From Bacteroidia bacterium (lineage in GTDB: Bacteria > Bacteroidota > Bacteroidia > AKYH767-A > OLB10), in the NCBI GenBank assembly GCA_037045145.1, contig JBAOIA010000011.1, positions 1,736,001-1,800,000 on the forward strand: 64,000 nt of DNA. The letters run 5' to 3'. The notes beneath the pieces are model-generated. The model was not told the origin of the DNA. It saw nothing but the letters and a program-made list of their open reading frames with translations, and ran no database searches. This document shows positions 1 to 8,539 of this stretch, one piece after another. A program made the position numbers and the translations under genes. The stretch's first letter is position 1. Each line of letters opens with the position of its first letter.

Positions 1-873
1 ACGTTTACGCATGGAGGCAACATCTGTGTAAGTGTGACAAGTATCTGTGGAGTAACCTCAGCACCTAAGTGTAAGACGATAGCAACAGGCTTGCCATCGA
101 CTCCAACAAGCGTTAGCGGAATCACCAATGGATTGTGTAATCAGAGTGTTAACTATGCAGTGCCATCAAGTCCTGGCATCACTTATAACTGGACAGCGCC
201 AGGCACTATCAGTGGCAATGGCAACAGTTCGGTGAATGTTACCTATGGATCATTGACCACAGGTCAGTTATGTGTAACAGCGAGCAACAATTGCGGTAGC
301 AGTGCAGCACGTTGTATTCCATTGAAGGGCTCACCAAACTCACCAATAGGCTTGACGGCCATACCAGCGAGCTGGTGTGCCAATACGCAGGGTATAGAGT
401 TTACAGCAGACATCGGTAACACCACAGGCTCGTACACATTGTCATGGGGCTATCCATCGTCACCAACAGCAACGTATGTAGCAGGTGGAGGAAATTCAAA
501 TGCACTGACCTTAGATTGGGGCACAGGTAATGGCTCAGTGGTAGTGAATGCAAGCAATGGCTGCGGAACAGGATCAAAAGCATTTGCCGTGACCATAGGA
601 TGTAAGGAAGGCGAGTTGGCATCAGCCAATAGGCTTAATGTATATCCAAACCCAACGGCAGGCGTGTTGAATGTAGAATACACAGCAGAGAAAGGCAATA
701 CACAGGTAACAGTGCTTGACCTGAGTGGCCGTGTAGTAATGACACAGACACATACCAATGTAACAGGACAGAATACACTACAACTAGACCTGAGCAAGGT
801 AGCTAAAGGCGCGTACATGCTGAATGTACAAACCAATGGCAGCAACAATCAGATGAGAGTGGTAGTAGAGTAA
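1..873 (+). CDS. T9SS-exported PKD/Ig-like repeat protein, C-terminal part only
   Basis: The reading frame is open from base 1, so the gene begins before the window and only its last 290 residues are seen. They form PKD/Ig-like beta-sandwich modules (paired Cys, phrases such as GSPNSPIGLTAIP) followed by a type A T9SS sorting domain: NVYPNPTAG, then LDLSGRVV and a basic/hydrophobic end (MRVVVE). Proteins of this kind cross the outer membrane through the type IX secretion system and are usually anchored as adhesins or matrix proteins. The stretch is visibly richer in G+C than its neighbours and full of ACA, GGC and AGC codons. A hairpin terminator follows the stop. The secretion call is firm; the binding function is unknown. 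Confidence 0.85.
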   Translation, partial: TFTHGGNICVSVTSICGVTSAPKCKTIATGLPSTPTSVSGITNGLCNQSVNYAVPSSPGITYNWTAPGTISGNGNSSVNVTYGSLTTGQLCVTASNNCGSSAARCIPLKGSPNSPIGLTAIPASWCANTQGIEFTADIGNTTGSYTLSWGYPSSPTATYVAGGGNSNALTLDWGTGNGSVVVNASNGCGTGSKAFAVTIGCKEGELASANRLNVYPNPTAGVLNVEYTAEKGNTQVTVLDLSGRVVMTQTHTNVTGQNTLQLDLSKVAKGAYMLNVQTNGSNNQMRVVVE

Positions 874-893
874 ATTTTAGTTAAACAATTAGT

Positions 894-927
894 AAAAAAA
901 GGGCGATACATTTGTATCGCTCTTTTT
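894..927. terminator. Rho-independent terminator, probably bidirectional
   Basis: GCGATAC at 903-909 pairs with GTATCGC at 914-920 around the loop ATTT, extended by G-C and G-T pairs. It is preceded by seven A and followed by five T. It lies between two convergent genes, and the A tract becomes a T tract on the other strand, so it can serve both. Confidence 0.8.
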
Positions 928-970
928 GTTATTATTAATGAATCATTACAATGCCGATTTACTCATCAAG

Positions 971-1738
971 TTATTTGTAGAACCATTGAGTTAACTCATC
1001 AAACTGTGTCCAATGCAGTTCCTCAGCTCTCTTGCTGCTGAAAGGTAATTCACCTTTCTCCGGCATAGTGGAAGAAATATGTTTTAATGCGTTTTTTAAA
1101 GTTTTACGTCTTTGATTAAATGCAGCTTTAACTATTTTTCTGAAATCAGATTCATTACAGGTTAGTTTTTTTGTAGGATTTAATTTAAGCCTGATGACAC
1201 CTGATTTAACTTTAGGAGGAGGGTTGAAAACATTAGGCTCAACAGTAAATAAATATTCGCAATCATAACACGATTGAAGTAATACACTTTGTATTCCGTA
1301 AGCTTTTTTGCCTGGTGCAGAACAAATACGTTCTGCAACTTCCTTTTGAAACATTCCCACAACTTCAGGAATTAAGTTTTTATTTTCATATACTTTAAAA
1401 AGTATTTGTGTTGAAATGTTATAAGGAAAGTTGCCGATAATGGCAGTAGGTACAGCGATAATATTGTTTAAGTCAACATGCAAAAAATCTTCTTGTAACA
1501 GATTGAATTTAGAGCTGTCAAATTGTTGAGTGAGATATTCCACAGCGTCTTTGTCTATTTCAATCAAGGTTAACTTTCCGGCAAAACGGTGAATCAATTC
1601 TTCTGTCAAAACACCCATTCCCGGACCAATTTCAATAACATGATTGTATTGGTTTAAAGAGAGTGAATCTACAATAGTGTTTGCAATGTTCTTGTCAATT
1701 AAAAAATGCTGGCCAAGATGTTTTTTAGGTCTAACCAT
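971..1738 (-). CDS. rsmA: 16S rRNA (adenine1518/1519-N6)-dimethyltransferase RsmA (KsgA)
   Basis: Dimethylates two adjacent adenines in the 3' terminal hairpin of 16S rRNA during late 30S assembly, using S-adenosylmethionine. At 255 residues it has the family's usual length. Visible motifs in order: KKHLGQHFL at the N-terminus, the SAM-binding VIEIGPGMGVLTEEL, the catalytic motif IV as GNFPYNIS (NFPY in place of the common NLPY) and FNPPPKVKSGVIRL. It is transcribed towards the exported-protein gene and shares the terminator between them. The upstream region has a palindrome overlapping a possible promoter. Confidence 0.95.
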   Translation of the reverse strand: MVRPKKHLGQHFLIDKNIANTIVDSLSLNQYNHVIEIGPGMGVLTEELIHRFAGKLTLIEIDKDAVEYLTQQFDSSKFNLLQEDFLHVDLNNIIAVPTAIIGNFPYNISTQILFKVYENKNLIPEVVGMFQKEVAERICSAPGKKAYGIQSVLLQSCYDCEYLFTVEPNVFNPPPKVKSGVIRLKLNPTKKLTCNESDFRKIVKAAFNQRRKTLKNALKHISSTMPEKGELPFSSKRAEELHWTQFDELTQWFYK

Positions 1739-1752
1739 ATTAAGTTTTTAAG

Positions 1753-1770
1753 ATTTGCAAAAATGCAAAT
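1753..1770 (-). promoter_or_regulatory. Palindrome overlapping a possible rsmA promoter
   Basis: ATTTGCA and TGCAAAT form a perfect 7-bp inverted repeat around AAAA. On the minus strand the same bases include CATTTTTG (1765-1758), one base off TAnnTTTG, 19 nt before the rsmA start. It could be an operator or chance in AT-rich DNA. Confidence 0.35.
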
Positions 1771-1829
1771 TTGATTTCTTTTGACACTTGAAATTGATAA
1801 AAGTTGTTGAGGTGAAAATTGTAGTTAAT

Positions 1830-1857
1830 TTTGCTGATTGCCAAATTTTTATTTTTG
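1830..1857 (+). promoter_or_regulatory. Bacteroidota-type promoter for the LytTR regulator
   Basis: TTTG at 1830-1833 and TATTTTTG at 1850-1857 match the -33 and -7 elements of the Bacteroidota primary sigma factor. The spacer is 16 nt, shorter than the usual 19-21. It supports the GTG start at 1880, because the longer frame from TTG 1838 would begin upstream of the likely transcription start. Confidence 0.5.
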
Positions 1858-1879
1858 TATTAAAATCTCTATATTTATT

Positions 1880-2635
1880 GTGAAGCTAACAACACTTATT
1901 ATTGAAGATGATGCCATGCAGGCAGCAAGTCTGAAAAAGATGGTGGAGGCAGCATGTCCTGAAATTGCTGTTTTAGATGTCTGTTACACAATACCACAGG
2001 CTGAAGAAGCAATTAGAAAAATGAAACCGCAATTTATTTTTCTTGACATAATGATGGAACCATTTACAGGATTTGATTTATTAAACCGATTTGTTGAAAT
2101 TGATTTTGAGGTTATTTTTACAACTACCTATCAGGATTTTGCATATAAGGCAATTAAAGTTTCTGCAGTGGATTTTCTCCTTAAGCCATTTGGCGATGAT
2201 GAGCTTAAACTTGCTGTTAACAAGTTAAAAGAAAGAATTGCATCTACGCAAACTCTGGGATACCTGAATTTGCTCAAGCTTAATATTCAGAAAAAACCTG
2301 AAGCGATGCAATTGGCTATTCCTGCTCTTACTGGTTACAGATTTGTTGAAGTCAGACAGATATTATGTGTTGAGAGCAGTGGGAAGTTTAATCAGGTCTT
2401 TTTGATAAATGGAGATGATTTTATCAGTACAATAACGCTGACAGAAATAGAAAAATTAGTTCCGGACATAATGTTTTTCAGATCTGCAAAGAATTTTATT
2501 GTCAACTTATCTTATGTCGTTGAGTATTTAAAAACGAAGGAAAAGTTAATTTTAAAAAACGGTAAGTCAGCTCCACTTTCACGGTTACGAAAAAATTCAT
2601 TTATGGCAGCAATCAATCGCTTTCAGAATTTTTAA
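1880..2635 (+). CDS. LytTR-family response regulator
   Basis: Two-component regulator of 251 residues. The N-terminal receiver keeps its catalytic set: acidic pair in IIEDD, phosphoacceptor Asp56 in FIFLDIMM, and Lys in LLKPF. The C-terminal half is a LytTR DNA-binding domain (CVESSGKFNQVFL, FFRSAKNFIVNLSYV). The GTG at 1880 is chosen because it yields KLTTLIIEDD, the normal receiver N-terminus, and follows a good -7 element. The partner histidine kinase, usually a LytS-type neighbour, is absent here. The 3' end overlaps the convergent dihydroorotase-like gene by 4 bp. Confidence 0.85.
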   Translation: MKLTTLIIEDDAMQAASLKKMVEAACPEIAVLDVCYTIPQAEEAIRKMKPQFIFLDIMMEPFTGFDLLNRFVEIDFEVIFTTTYQDFAYKAIKVSAVDFLLKPFGDDELKLAVNKLKERIASTQTLGYLNLLKLNIQKKPEAMQLAIPALTGYRFVEVRQILCVESSGKFNQVFLINGDDFISTITLTEIEKLVPDIMFFRSAKNFIVNLSYVVEYLKTKEKLILKNGKSAPLSRLRKNSFMAAINRFQNF

Positions 2636-3897
2636 AAGCCACTTAATTTGTTGTTGTTAATTACGCCAACAACTTTACCACTGAATTCTGTACCTTGAAA
2701 TGGCGTGTTTCTCGATTTTGAAAACATTTCCTTCTCTGAAAAAATCCAGGCTTTGTCCGGATGATAAACTGTCATGTTTGCCGCTTCACCTTCATTGATG
2801 AAAGGGGTATCCAAATTAAGAATTTTACGTGGATTGCCTGAAAAAATATTGAATAAAATTTCAGCATCAAGTTGACCTTTAAATGCTGTGCTTAATGTTG
2901 CAAATGTTGTTTCAATGGATGAAATACCGTGTGCTGCATAAGCATATTCGCAGTTTTTTACTTCAATATCTTGTGGGGAGTGATCACTGCTTATACAATC
3001 TATTACTCCATCTGCAATTCCTTTTTTTAGTGCCTGTATGTCTGCTTTGCTTCTCAATACAGGTTTTACTTTGAATTTGCTGTTAAACGATTCAACTAAA
3101 GTTTCATCAAGCATTAAATGGTGTGCATATACCTCTGTTGTAATTTTTATTCCTTTTGACTTTGCATTTCGAATTTGCACCACGCTTCCTGCTGTACTTA
3201 TTCCACTGATATGAACCGGTATTCCTGTATATTCAGCAATCCTGATAATGCGGTTTAACCCGATTTCTTCTGCCACCGCAGGGCAGCCTTTCATTCCTGT
3301 TTTTACACTGCTGAGGCTTTCATTTATCAAATAATTGTTGCTTAAGGTTGGTTCGTCAGCATACGAAATAATTCTTGCACCAAATGTGTTGCAATATTGT
3401 AATGCTCTTACAAGCAATCCCGGGTCGTTAGTTTTTTTGTCATCAGTAAAGGCAATGGCTCCCGAAACATACATTTCATAAAGTTCTGCCATGTCAATAC
3501 CTTTTCTGTCAACTGTGAGGCATCCTGCAACATGAACATTAACCAAACTGTTTCGGCATTTGTTCAGTATAAACTCTGTGTCACTTTTAGATTGAATAGG
3601 ATAGTAAGTTGATGGCATTAATAACACTTCTGTAAACCCACCTGCTGCAGCGGCTTTTGTGCCACTAAAAAGATCTTCCTTATGCTCTTCGCCAGGCTCT
3701 CGGAAATTTACTCGCATATCAAACCAGCCGGGCATTACAAAACAACCTTTCAGGTCAAGTTCTTTTATTCCATCGTCATTACTCGCGTTTGTTGTTATAC
3801 TTTTTATTTTCCCGTTAACAATAACAATATCACGCGTCTTTTGATGATGAGCGGTTCCCGGGTTGATAATCCGTACTGATTTTAAGATTATATCCAT
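2632..3897 (-). CDS. Dihydroorotase-like amidohydrolase with lost metal ligands
   Basis: By length (421 residues) and flow of sequence this is a class I dihydroorotase (VMPGWFDMRVNFREPG, GTKAAAAGGFTEVLLMP, TTEVYAHHLML, DCISSDHSPQD), the enzyme that cyclises carbamoyl-aspartate in pyrimidine synthesis. The HxH metal motif is replaced by Arg62-Val-Asn64. By eye the later metal histidines are Tyr179 and Gly232, and MPNT is MPST. The bridging Asp near 152 and catalytic Asp305 remain. Either catalysis works differently here, or it is a non-catalytic partner like the inactive PyrC' of some aspartate transcarbamoylases. It lies 10 bp downstream of the BatA-like gene and is probably cotranscribed with it. 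Confidence 0.75.
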   Translation of the reverse strand: MDIILKSVRIINPGTAHHQKTRDIVIVNGKIKSITTNASNDDGIKELDLKGCFVMPGWFDMRVNFREPGEEHKEDLFSGTKAAAAGGFTEVLLMPSTYYPIQSKSDTEFILNKCRNSLVNVHVAGCLTVDRKGIDMAELYEMYVSGAIAFTDDKKTNDPGLLVRALQYCNTFGARIISYADEPTLSNNYLINESLSSVKTGMKGCPAVAEEIGLNRIIRIAEYTGIPVHISGISTAGSVVQIRNAKSKGIKITTEVYAHHLMLDETLVESFNSKFKVKPVLRSKADIQALKKGIADGVIDCISSDHSPQDIEVKNCEYAYAAHGISSIETTFATLSTAFKGQLDAEILFNIFSGNPRKILNLDTPFINEGEAANMTVYHPDKAWIFSEKEMFSKSRNTPFQGTEFSGKVVGVINNNKLSGF

Positions 3898-3907
3898 GGT
3901 TTTAAGA

Positions 3908-5959
3908 TTAGTGTGTTACCATTTTTCTGTCATTACGAAGTAATAATGTTTCAGCTACTAAAAAAAACAATGTAGCCAATATGCAATATTTCCAGAGTGA
4001 AATACCTGAAGCATATTGCCTGATAAATTTTGTGAGACCGCTGCTTGTGGGGTTAACCACTTCTATTGATTTGAATTTGCCATTGTCATACAAGCTTTTT
4101 AATTCGTCATCATTGAAAGCTTTCGGGTCAGATTCTTTTCTGTTATAATTTAGTGCAATTATTGAAAGTGTGCTGTCGTTTAAGTTTTTCAGCTGATAAA
4201 AACCCGCCTGTTCAATACCTGTCAAATTGATTAATGTTCCATCATTTGTGGTTTTAAATTCAGGAATAATATCCGTTTTTGTATCACTGTTAATTAAATG
4301 TAACACATCATTTGTTTGTAATGACGATGAGATTTTAACATCACTATTGTTACCGATAAATAAAGTAGGCTGAGATGAAGGCGCACTTAACAATAAGGTT
4401 TTGAAAAGTACGGGGGCAAACAATGCATGTGTAACAAAAGTGCCTGCAGCAGGTTGTGCAGCTGATGTAAACTGGTAAACATTGCCAAATTTTCTATGAT
4501 AATAATTTAAAAAAGAATGTCCACCCTGCATTTGCATTAATACAGTTTTCCCTGATTTTAATGATGAAATTGTTTCATAACTCAAATTCACTTCAGGTAA
4601 ACTCATTCTGTCATCTGTCTTTTCAAACATATCCTGAAACAACGGGTTGTCAAAGTCAAGTTTGACAACACTATTATTGTTTATGTTTATACTACTATAA
4701 TTTTCTATATTCAGTTTTCCAAAAAGATTTTCATAGCCATTAGGTGTAATATTAGAATCAGGGAAAATAATTAATGTGCCGCCTGATTCAACAAAATGTG
4801 CAAGTTCATCACTCATCCCTGTAGAGATGTCTTTAATGTCTGTAAGGATTACCGCATTGCACCTTTTCAGCATGGCATAATCAACAGCATTTTGTGTGCT
4901 GAATTTATATTCTATTAAACTGTTATTTGCTAAGAGCTTATCAATGAAAATATTTTTAGCGCCTCCAATATGGTAAACAGGAATTTTGTCAGCAATACGA
5001 AAAGAAAGATAATAGGTGTCGTCAAAAGTAATCGGGTTATCGTCAATTTCTGCTTTTGCCAATTGCCATCCGGGCTGTGTTATGGTAAAATTCATTTTAA
5101 TGGTAGCATCCATACCTGCATTTACTTTTACTGATGCTACTGTTTTTTGTGAGTTGTTTATATAAAATCTAACCGGTACTTCGGCATCTGCGTCACCGTA
5201 GTTTCTGACTTTGACATTCAGCTCTGATGGAACATTAAGCTGAATTACGGGAGCGCTAAGCCAGCAACTGTCAATTGTAATGTTTTTTACTTCTTCAGCT
5301 TCGGTTTTAAGTAAATTCAATTTTAAGGTGCTATCATTAATTCCTGGTTGAATATCAAAGAAATTCTTCTGAAAGTCTGATATAATAAATGATGACCGAT
5401 TGTATGAGTTTGATTTTTTTAATGCATCTGTTTGACGGATTAATATTTCATTGATGTTACGGCTTTGCGGATTTATTTTAATACGGTCTGTTAGCTCAAG
5501 TAATTCATCACGGTCAATGAGTCGTTGCTGTTCGCCTTTAAACTCATTTGTCAATAACTGAAATTTTGTTGATGATGGCAGTGAAGTTGCAATGGTTCTG
5601 CATTTATCTTTTGCCACATCAAGTAATGTACCTTCCTTGCCTGAAAGATTCATGCTGAAAGAATTGTCAATATAAATACTGACGATTTGTTGTCCTGATG
5701 ATTCTGTTGGCTTGGTAGGAATAAACGGTTGTGCAAAAGCAAGAATCAAAAAAGCCAGCGCCATAAGACGCATTAACAATACCAACAAGTGTTTTAACCT
5801 AGAGTGTGATTGTGTTTGCTCTTTTATTTCTTTCAGAAATCGCACATTGGTGAATTCGATTTTTTTGAATCGCCTGAAATTAAACAGATGTATGATAATA
5901 GGAATAGAAAGAGCTGCCAGAAACCAAAGAAAAAAAGGATAAACGAATTGTATTGGCAT
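3908..5959 (-). CDS. BatA-type membrane protein with von Willebrand A-like domain
   Basis: Inner-membrane protein of 683 residues. The N-terminus has the BatA signature: one membrane segment, IIIHLFNFRRFKKIEFTNV, then a second segment (LLVLLMRLMALAFLILAFAQP). A VWA-like domain with the MIDAS-type motif DNSFS follows, then a long periplasmic part with beta-sandwich character and a glutamine-amidotransferase-like section (AVILTDIKDISTG, ESGGTLIIFPD). A last membrane helix lies near the C-terminus (WKYCILATLFFLVAETLLL). Such proteins are near-universal in the phylum and of unclear function, possibly in envelope complex assembly. A -7 element lies 19 nt upstream. Confidence 0.8.
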   Translation of the reverse strand: MPIQFVYPFFLWFLAALSIPIIIHLFNFRRFKKIEFTNVRFLKEIKEQTQSHSRLKHLLVLLMRLMALAFLILAFAQPFIPTKPTESSGQQIVSIYIDNSFSMNLSGKEGTLLDVAKDKCRTIATSLPSSTKFQLLTNEFKGEQQRLIDRDELLELTDRIKINPQSRNINEILIRQTDALKKSNSYNRSSFIISDFQKNFFDIQPGINDSTLKLNLLKTEAEEVKNITIDSCWLSAPVIQLNVPSELNVKVRNYGDADAEVPVRFYINNSQKTVASVKVNAGMDATIKMNFTITQPGWQLAKAEIDDNPITFDDTYYLSFRIADKIPVYHIGGAKNIFIDKLLANNSLIEYKFSTQNAVDYAMLKRCNAVILTDIKDISTGMSDELAHFVESGGTLIIFPDSNITPNGYENLFGKLNIENYSSININNNSVVKLDFDNPLFQDMFEKTDDRMSLPEVNLSYETISSLKSGKTVLMQMQGGHSFLNYYHRKFGNVYQFTSAAQPAAGTFVTHALFAPVLFKTLLLSAPSSQPTLFIGNNSDVKISSSLQTNDVLHLINSDTKTDIIPEFKTTNDGTLINLTGIEQAGFYQLKNLNDSTLSIIALNYNRKESDPKAFNDDELKSLYDNGKFKSIEVVNPTSSGLTKFIRQYASGISLWKYCILATLFFLVAETLLLRNDRKMVTH

Positions 5960-5978
5960 TTTTAATTGAGGAACGGTA

Positions 5979-5986
5979 CAAATATA
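5979..5986 (-). promoter_or_regulatory. -7 element TATATTTG of the BatA-like gene
   Basis: Perfect TAnnTTTG on the minus strand, 19 nt from the start codon at 5959. No -33 TTTG is seen at the expected distance. Confidence 0.5.
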
Positions 5987-6040
5987 ATTAAATATGCTCC
6001 AATAAAGTTAAAGTTGTGTGAGTAATTAAAATAATGCATT

Positions 6041-6048
6041 TATTTTTG
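6041..6048 (+). promoter_or_regulatory. -7 element TATTTTTG of rnhB
   Basis: Perfect TAnnTTTG whose last base is only 7 nt before the ATG at 6056, so the transcript would have almost no 5' leader. Confidence 0.5.
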
Positions 6049-6055
6049 CCCTGAT

Positions 6056-6661
6056 ATGCTTAAAGCTTATTTTTCTGAAGATGTTGAAGCCGGCATTGAT
6101 GAAGCCGGCAGAGGTTGTTTGGCAGGTCCTGTTTTTGCTGCTGCTGTAATTCTCCCTCGTGATTTCAGGAATCCTCTGTTGAATGATTCAAAAAAACTTT
6201 CTTCTTCGCAAAGAGATAAATTACGCAAAGTTGTTGAGGAAGAGGCATTGGCCTGGGCAGTGGCTTTCAGCACACATACCGAGATTGACAAAATTAATAT
6301 TTTGCAGGCAACCTATCGTGCCATGCACAAGGCAATAGCAGCGTTGGAAGTATTACCCGAAAGGTTGCTTATAGATGGAAACAGGTTTAAAAAGTATAAA
6401 ACACTGCCTCATAATTGTATTGTTAAAGGAGATGGTTTGTTTTCATCTATTGCTGCTGCCTCTGTTCTTGCAAAAACACATCGTGATGAGTATATGCTGA
6501 AATTGCACTATAAATACCCTGTTTATAGTTGGGATAAAAATAAAGCTTATGCCACAGCAATTCATGTTGAAGCAATTAAGAAATACGGGCTATCACCTTA
6601 TCATAGAAAATCGTTTCATCTGAAATCATTACAGCCCAAGTTTATTTTTCCTGAAAATTGA
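6056..6661 (+). CDS. rnhB: Ribonuclease HII
   Basis: Cleaves the RNA strand of RNA-DNA hybrids and single ribonucleotides in DNA. The 201-residue length is normal. The metal-binding pair Asp15-Glu16 is in GIDEAGRGCLAGPV. NDSKKLS, the third acidic residue in LLIDGNRF, and KGDGLFSSIAAASVLAKTHRD are all in family order. The gene stands alone between divergent and convergent neighbours, with a -7 promoter element immediately upstream of its ATG. Confidence 0.96.
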   Translation: MLKAYFSEDVEAGIDEAGRGCLAGPVFAAAVILPRDFRNPLLNDSKKLSSSQRDKLRKVVEEEALAWAVAFSTHTEIDKINILQATYRAMHKAIAALEVLPERLLIDGNRFKKYKTLPHNCIVKGDGLFSSIAAASVLAKTHRDEYMLKLHYKYPVYSWDKNKAYATAIHVEAIKKYGLSPYHRKSFHLKSLQPKFIFPEN

Positions 6662-6672
6662 ATTGGAATTTC

Positions 6673-7899
6673 TTACAAGCAACCGAAGTCAACACATAAA
6701 TAATGTTTTACCACTGGCTTACTTAGTGCAGAAATACTTAAGTTGTCCGAAGCATCAGCAATATCTATAATGGTGTTGTCTTTGAAAAGTATATGTATAT
6801 TTTCCTGACTTGTTGTGTATGCACTGTTTTCAATTTTCCCTGTAAAAACAAGACTTGCAGCTTCTTCCTCTGTGATATTGTAAACTTTTTCAGCCTTCTT
6901 TAAATAAGTATCTGTTTCTATTTGTGTAAAGGGCTTATCCTGCAATCTTATTTTAAACAAATTTCTGTCAATTAATCCTTTACATAAATGTGATAAAAGA
7001 AAATCATCATGGTGCATCCATTCTTTAATACTTGTAAAAATGTCAAAGTCATCAAGCTGACAAAATTCATCAATCAGATGCGGTTGTTTTTTAAATTCTT
7101 CAGCTGTAAAATTATTTTTAAGAAATGTTTTAAATGATTTTGTTCCGAATAAATCATCCCCTTTGGAGGTCAGAAAACGTGCTCTTTTTAAAGTGTTGAT
7201 GAGTTGATTTTCTGCTGCAAGAACAGTTTTATGTAAATAAACCTGCCAGTACATTAATCTTCTTGCAACAATAAATTTTTCGACTGAGTAAATTCCTTTA
7301 GCATCAATAACCAACTTGTCGTCAAATACATTGAGCATTTTTAATATTCTTTCGCTGCTGATAATTCCTTCAGAAACACCTGTAAAAAAACTATCGCGTG
7401 CCAGATAATCCAATCTATCCATATCCAACTGACTGCTGACTAACTGATGCAGAAACTTTTTAGGATAAACATTTTTAAAAATTGCTATTGCCATGTTCAA
7501 TGCACCGCCCAAATTCTCATTGATTTTCTCCATAATCATCATTGAAATCTCTTCGTGCATCAGATGTGCAACAAGTGTGTGCTCTAAAGCATGCGAAAAA
7601 GGGCCATGCCCGATGTCATGTAATAAAATAGCCGCACTCACTGCTTCCTCTTCAGCAGTCGTGATTTCATGACCTTTGTTTCTTAAAGTCTCAATGGCGA
7701 TTTGAGTAATATGCATTGCGCCAATAGCATGATGAAATCGTGTGTGCATTGCACCCGGATAAACATATTGTGCAAGCCCCAATTGCCGAATGCGTCTCAG
7801 TCTTTGAAAGTATGGATGTTCTATCAGGTCGAAGATAAATTCAGAAGGAATGGTTATAAAACCATATACCGGATCATTAATGATTTTTTTCTTATTCAC
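6673..7899 (-). CDS. HD-domain phosphohydrolase (SAMHD1/dGTPase-like)
   Basis: 408 residues with the HD superfamily metal set: His in RFHHAIGAMH, the His94-Asp95 pair in ILLHDIGHGPFSHALE, and a downstream Asp in SSQLDMDRLDYLARD. The N-terminus (DPVYGFI, HPYFQRLRRIRQLG) is that of the SAMHD1-like dNTP triphosphohydrolase family widespread in bacteria. It probably hydrolyses dNTPs or related nucleotides in the cytoplasm, but the true substrate of this branch is not established. It faces rnhB with an 11-bp gap. Confidence 0.85.
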   Translation of the reverse strand: MNKKKIINDPVYGFITIPSEFIFDLIEHPYFQRLRRIRQLGLAQYVYPGAMHTRFHHAIGAMHITQIAIETLRNKGHEITTAEEEAVSAAILLHDIGHGPFSHALEHTLVAHLMHEEISMMIMEKINENLGGALNMAIAIFKNVYPKKFLHQLVSSQLDMDRLDYLARDSFFTGVSEGIISSERILKMLNVFDDKLVIDAKGIYSVEKFIVARRLMYWQVYLHKTVLAAENQLINTLKRARFLTSKGDDLFGTKSFKTFLKNNFTAEEFKKQPHLIDEFCQLDDFDIFTSIKEWMHHDDFLLSHLCKGLIDRNLFKIRLQDKPFTQIETDTYLKKAEKVYNITEEEAASLVFTGKIENSAYTTSQENIHILFKDNTIIDIADASDNLSISALSKPVVKHYLCVDFGCL

Positions 7900-7917
7900 T
7901 GTTTATTGGGTAAACAA

Positions 7918-7925
7918 CAAAAGTA
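7918..7925 (-). promoter_or_regulatory. -7 element TACTTTTG of the HD phosphohydrolase gene
   Basis: Perfect TAnnTTTG on the minus strand, 18 nt upstream of the ATG ending at 7899. Confidence 0.5.
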
Positions 7926-7957
7926 GATAATAGTATGGTTGGTTTTTTAAAGTGAAA

Positions 7958-8539
7958 TTACAATGCACCGTTAAACAAGGCATCAATAGCACTTAGGTTT
8001 GAAACAAACCCCGTTTTCCCTGAAAATACCTGAGGGTAGGAAGGGAGTATTATTTTAGAAATTTGATTTTGTGATTTTTCATCGGAGATATAACGAAAGT
8101 CATTTTCGTAACTCGACTGAAATGATGTAGTAAAATTTATTGCCATAGTTTTCTTTTGGGCTTTCAACAGGAATGATAGAATTCTTGTATTTAGTTCAAT
8201 CAATAATTGATGTTTGTCAAATATAATGGACTCTAATTCGTCTTTATAAAATTCAAACAATGCACTTCTGTTATATGCAGTAGTTAAACTGCGCCAATGT
8301 TGTTGCTTCCATTTGCCATCAATAATTTCAATATTGCCTGTAGGTGTTTTTACATGGTTTTGTTTTATGGGAACAGTAAGCCTTTGCATGCCATTAGGAC
8401 CAAGAATATGACAACGATTTCTGTTAGTCTGATGTGGAAAATACTCATTGACTTCGATAATTATCTCATCGAATAGAAGAAGATGTTTGATGTATTCTAA
8501 CGAAGGAAAATATGTTGTTGAAAATACTGCAACAGACAT
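7958..8539 (-). CDS. WbqC-like family protein
   Basis: 193 residues of the WbqC-like family. Recognisable parts are the N-terminal TTYFPSLEYIKHLL, the conserved QTNRNRCHILGPNG and LTVPIKQ, and WRSLTTAYNRSALFEFYKDE. Family members sit in or near surface-polysaccharide genes and are thought to act in sugar modification, but the reaction is unproven. The start codon overlaps the stop of lepB by one base (TAATG), so the two are surely cotranscribed and probably translationally coupled. Confidence 0.75.
   Translation of the reverse strand: MSVAVFSTTYFPSLEYIKHLLLFDEIIIEVNEYFPHQTNRNRCHILGPNGMQRLTVPIKQNHVKTPTGNIEIIDGKWKQQHWRSLTTAYNRSALFEFYKDELESIIFDKHQLLIELNTRILSFLLKAQKKTMAINFTTSFQSSYENDFRYISDEKSQNQISKIILPSYPQVFSGKTGFVSNLSAIDALFNGAL

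Noticed and set aside
401..848. Two long antisense frames (73 and 132 residues) across the T9SS gene end.
   Set aside because: They mirror the GC-richer coding strand, have no recognisable domain, and the plus-strand frame has a clear sorting domain.
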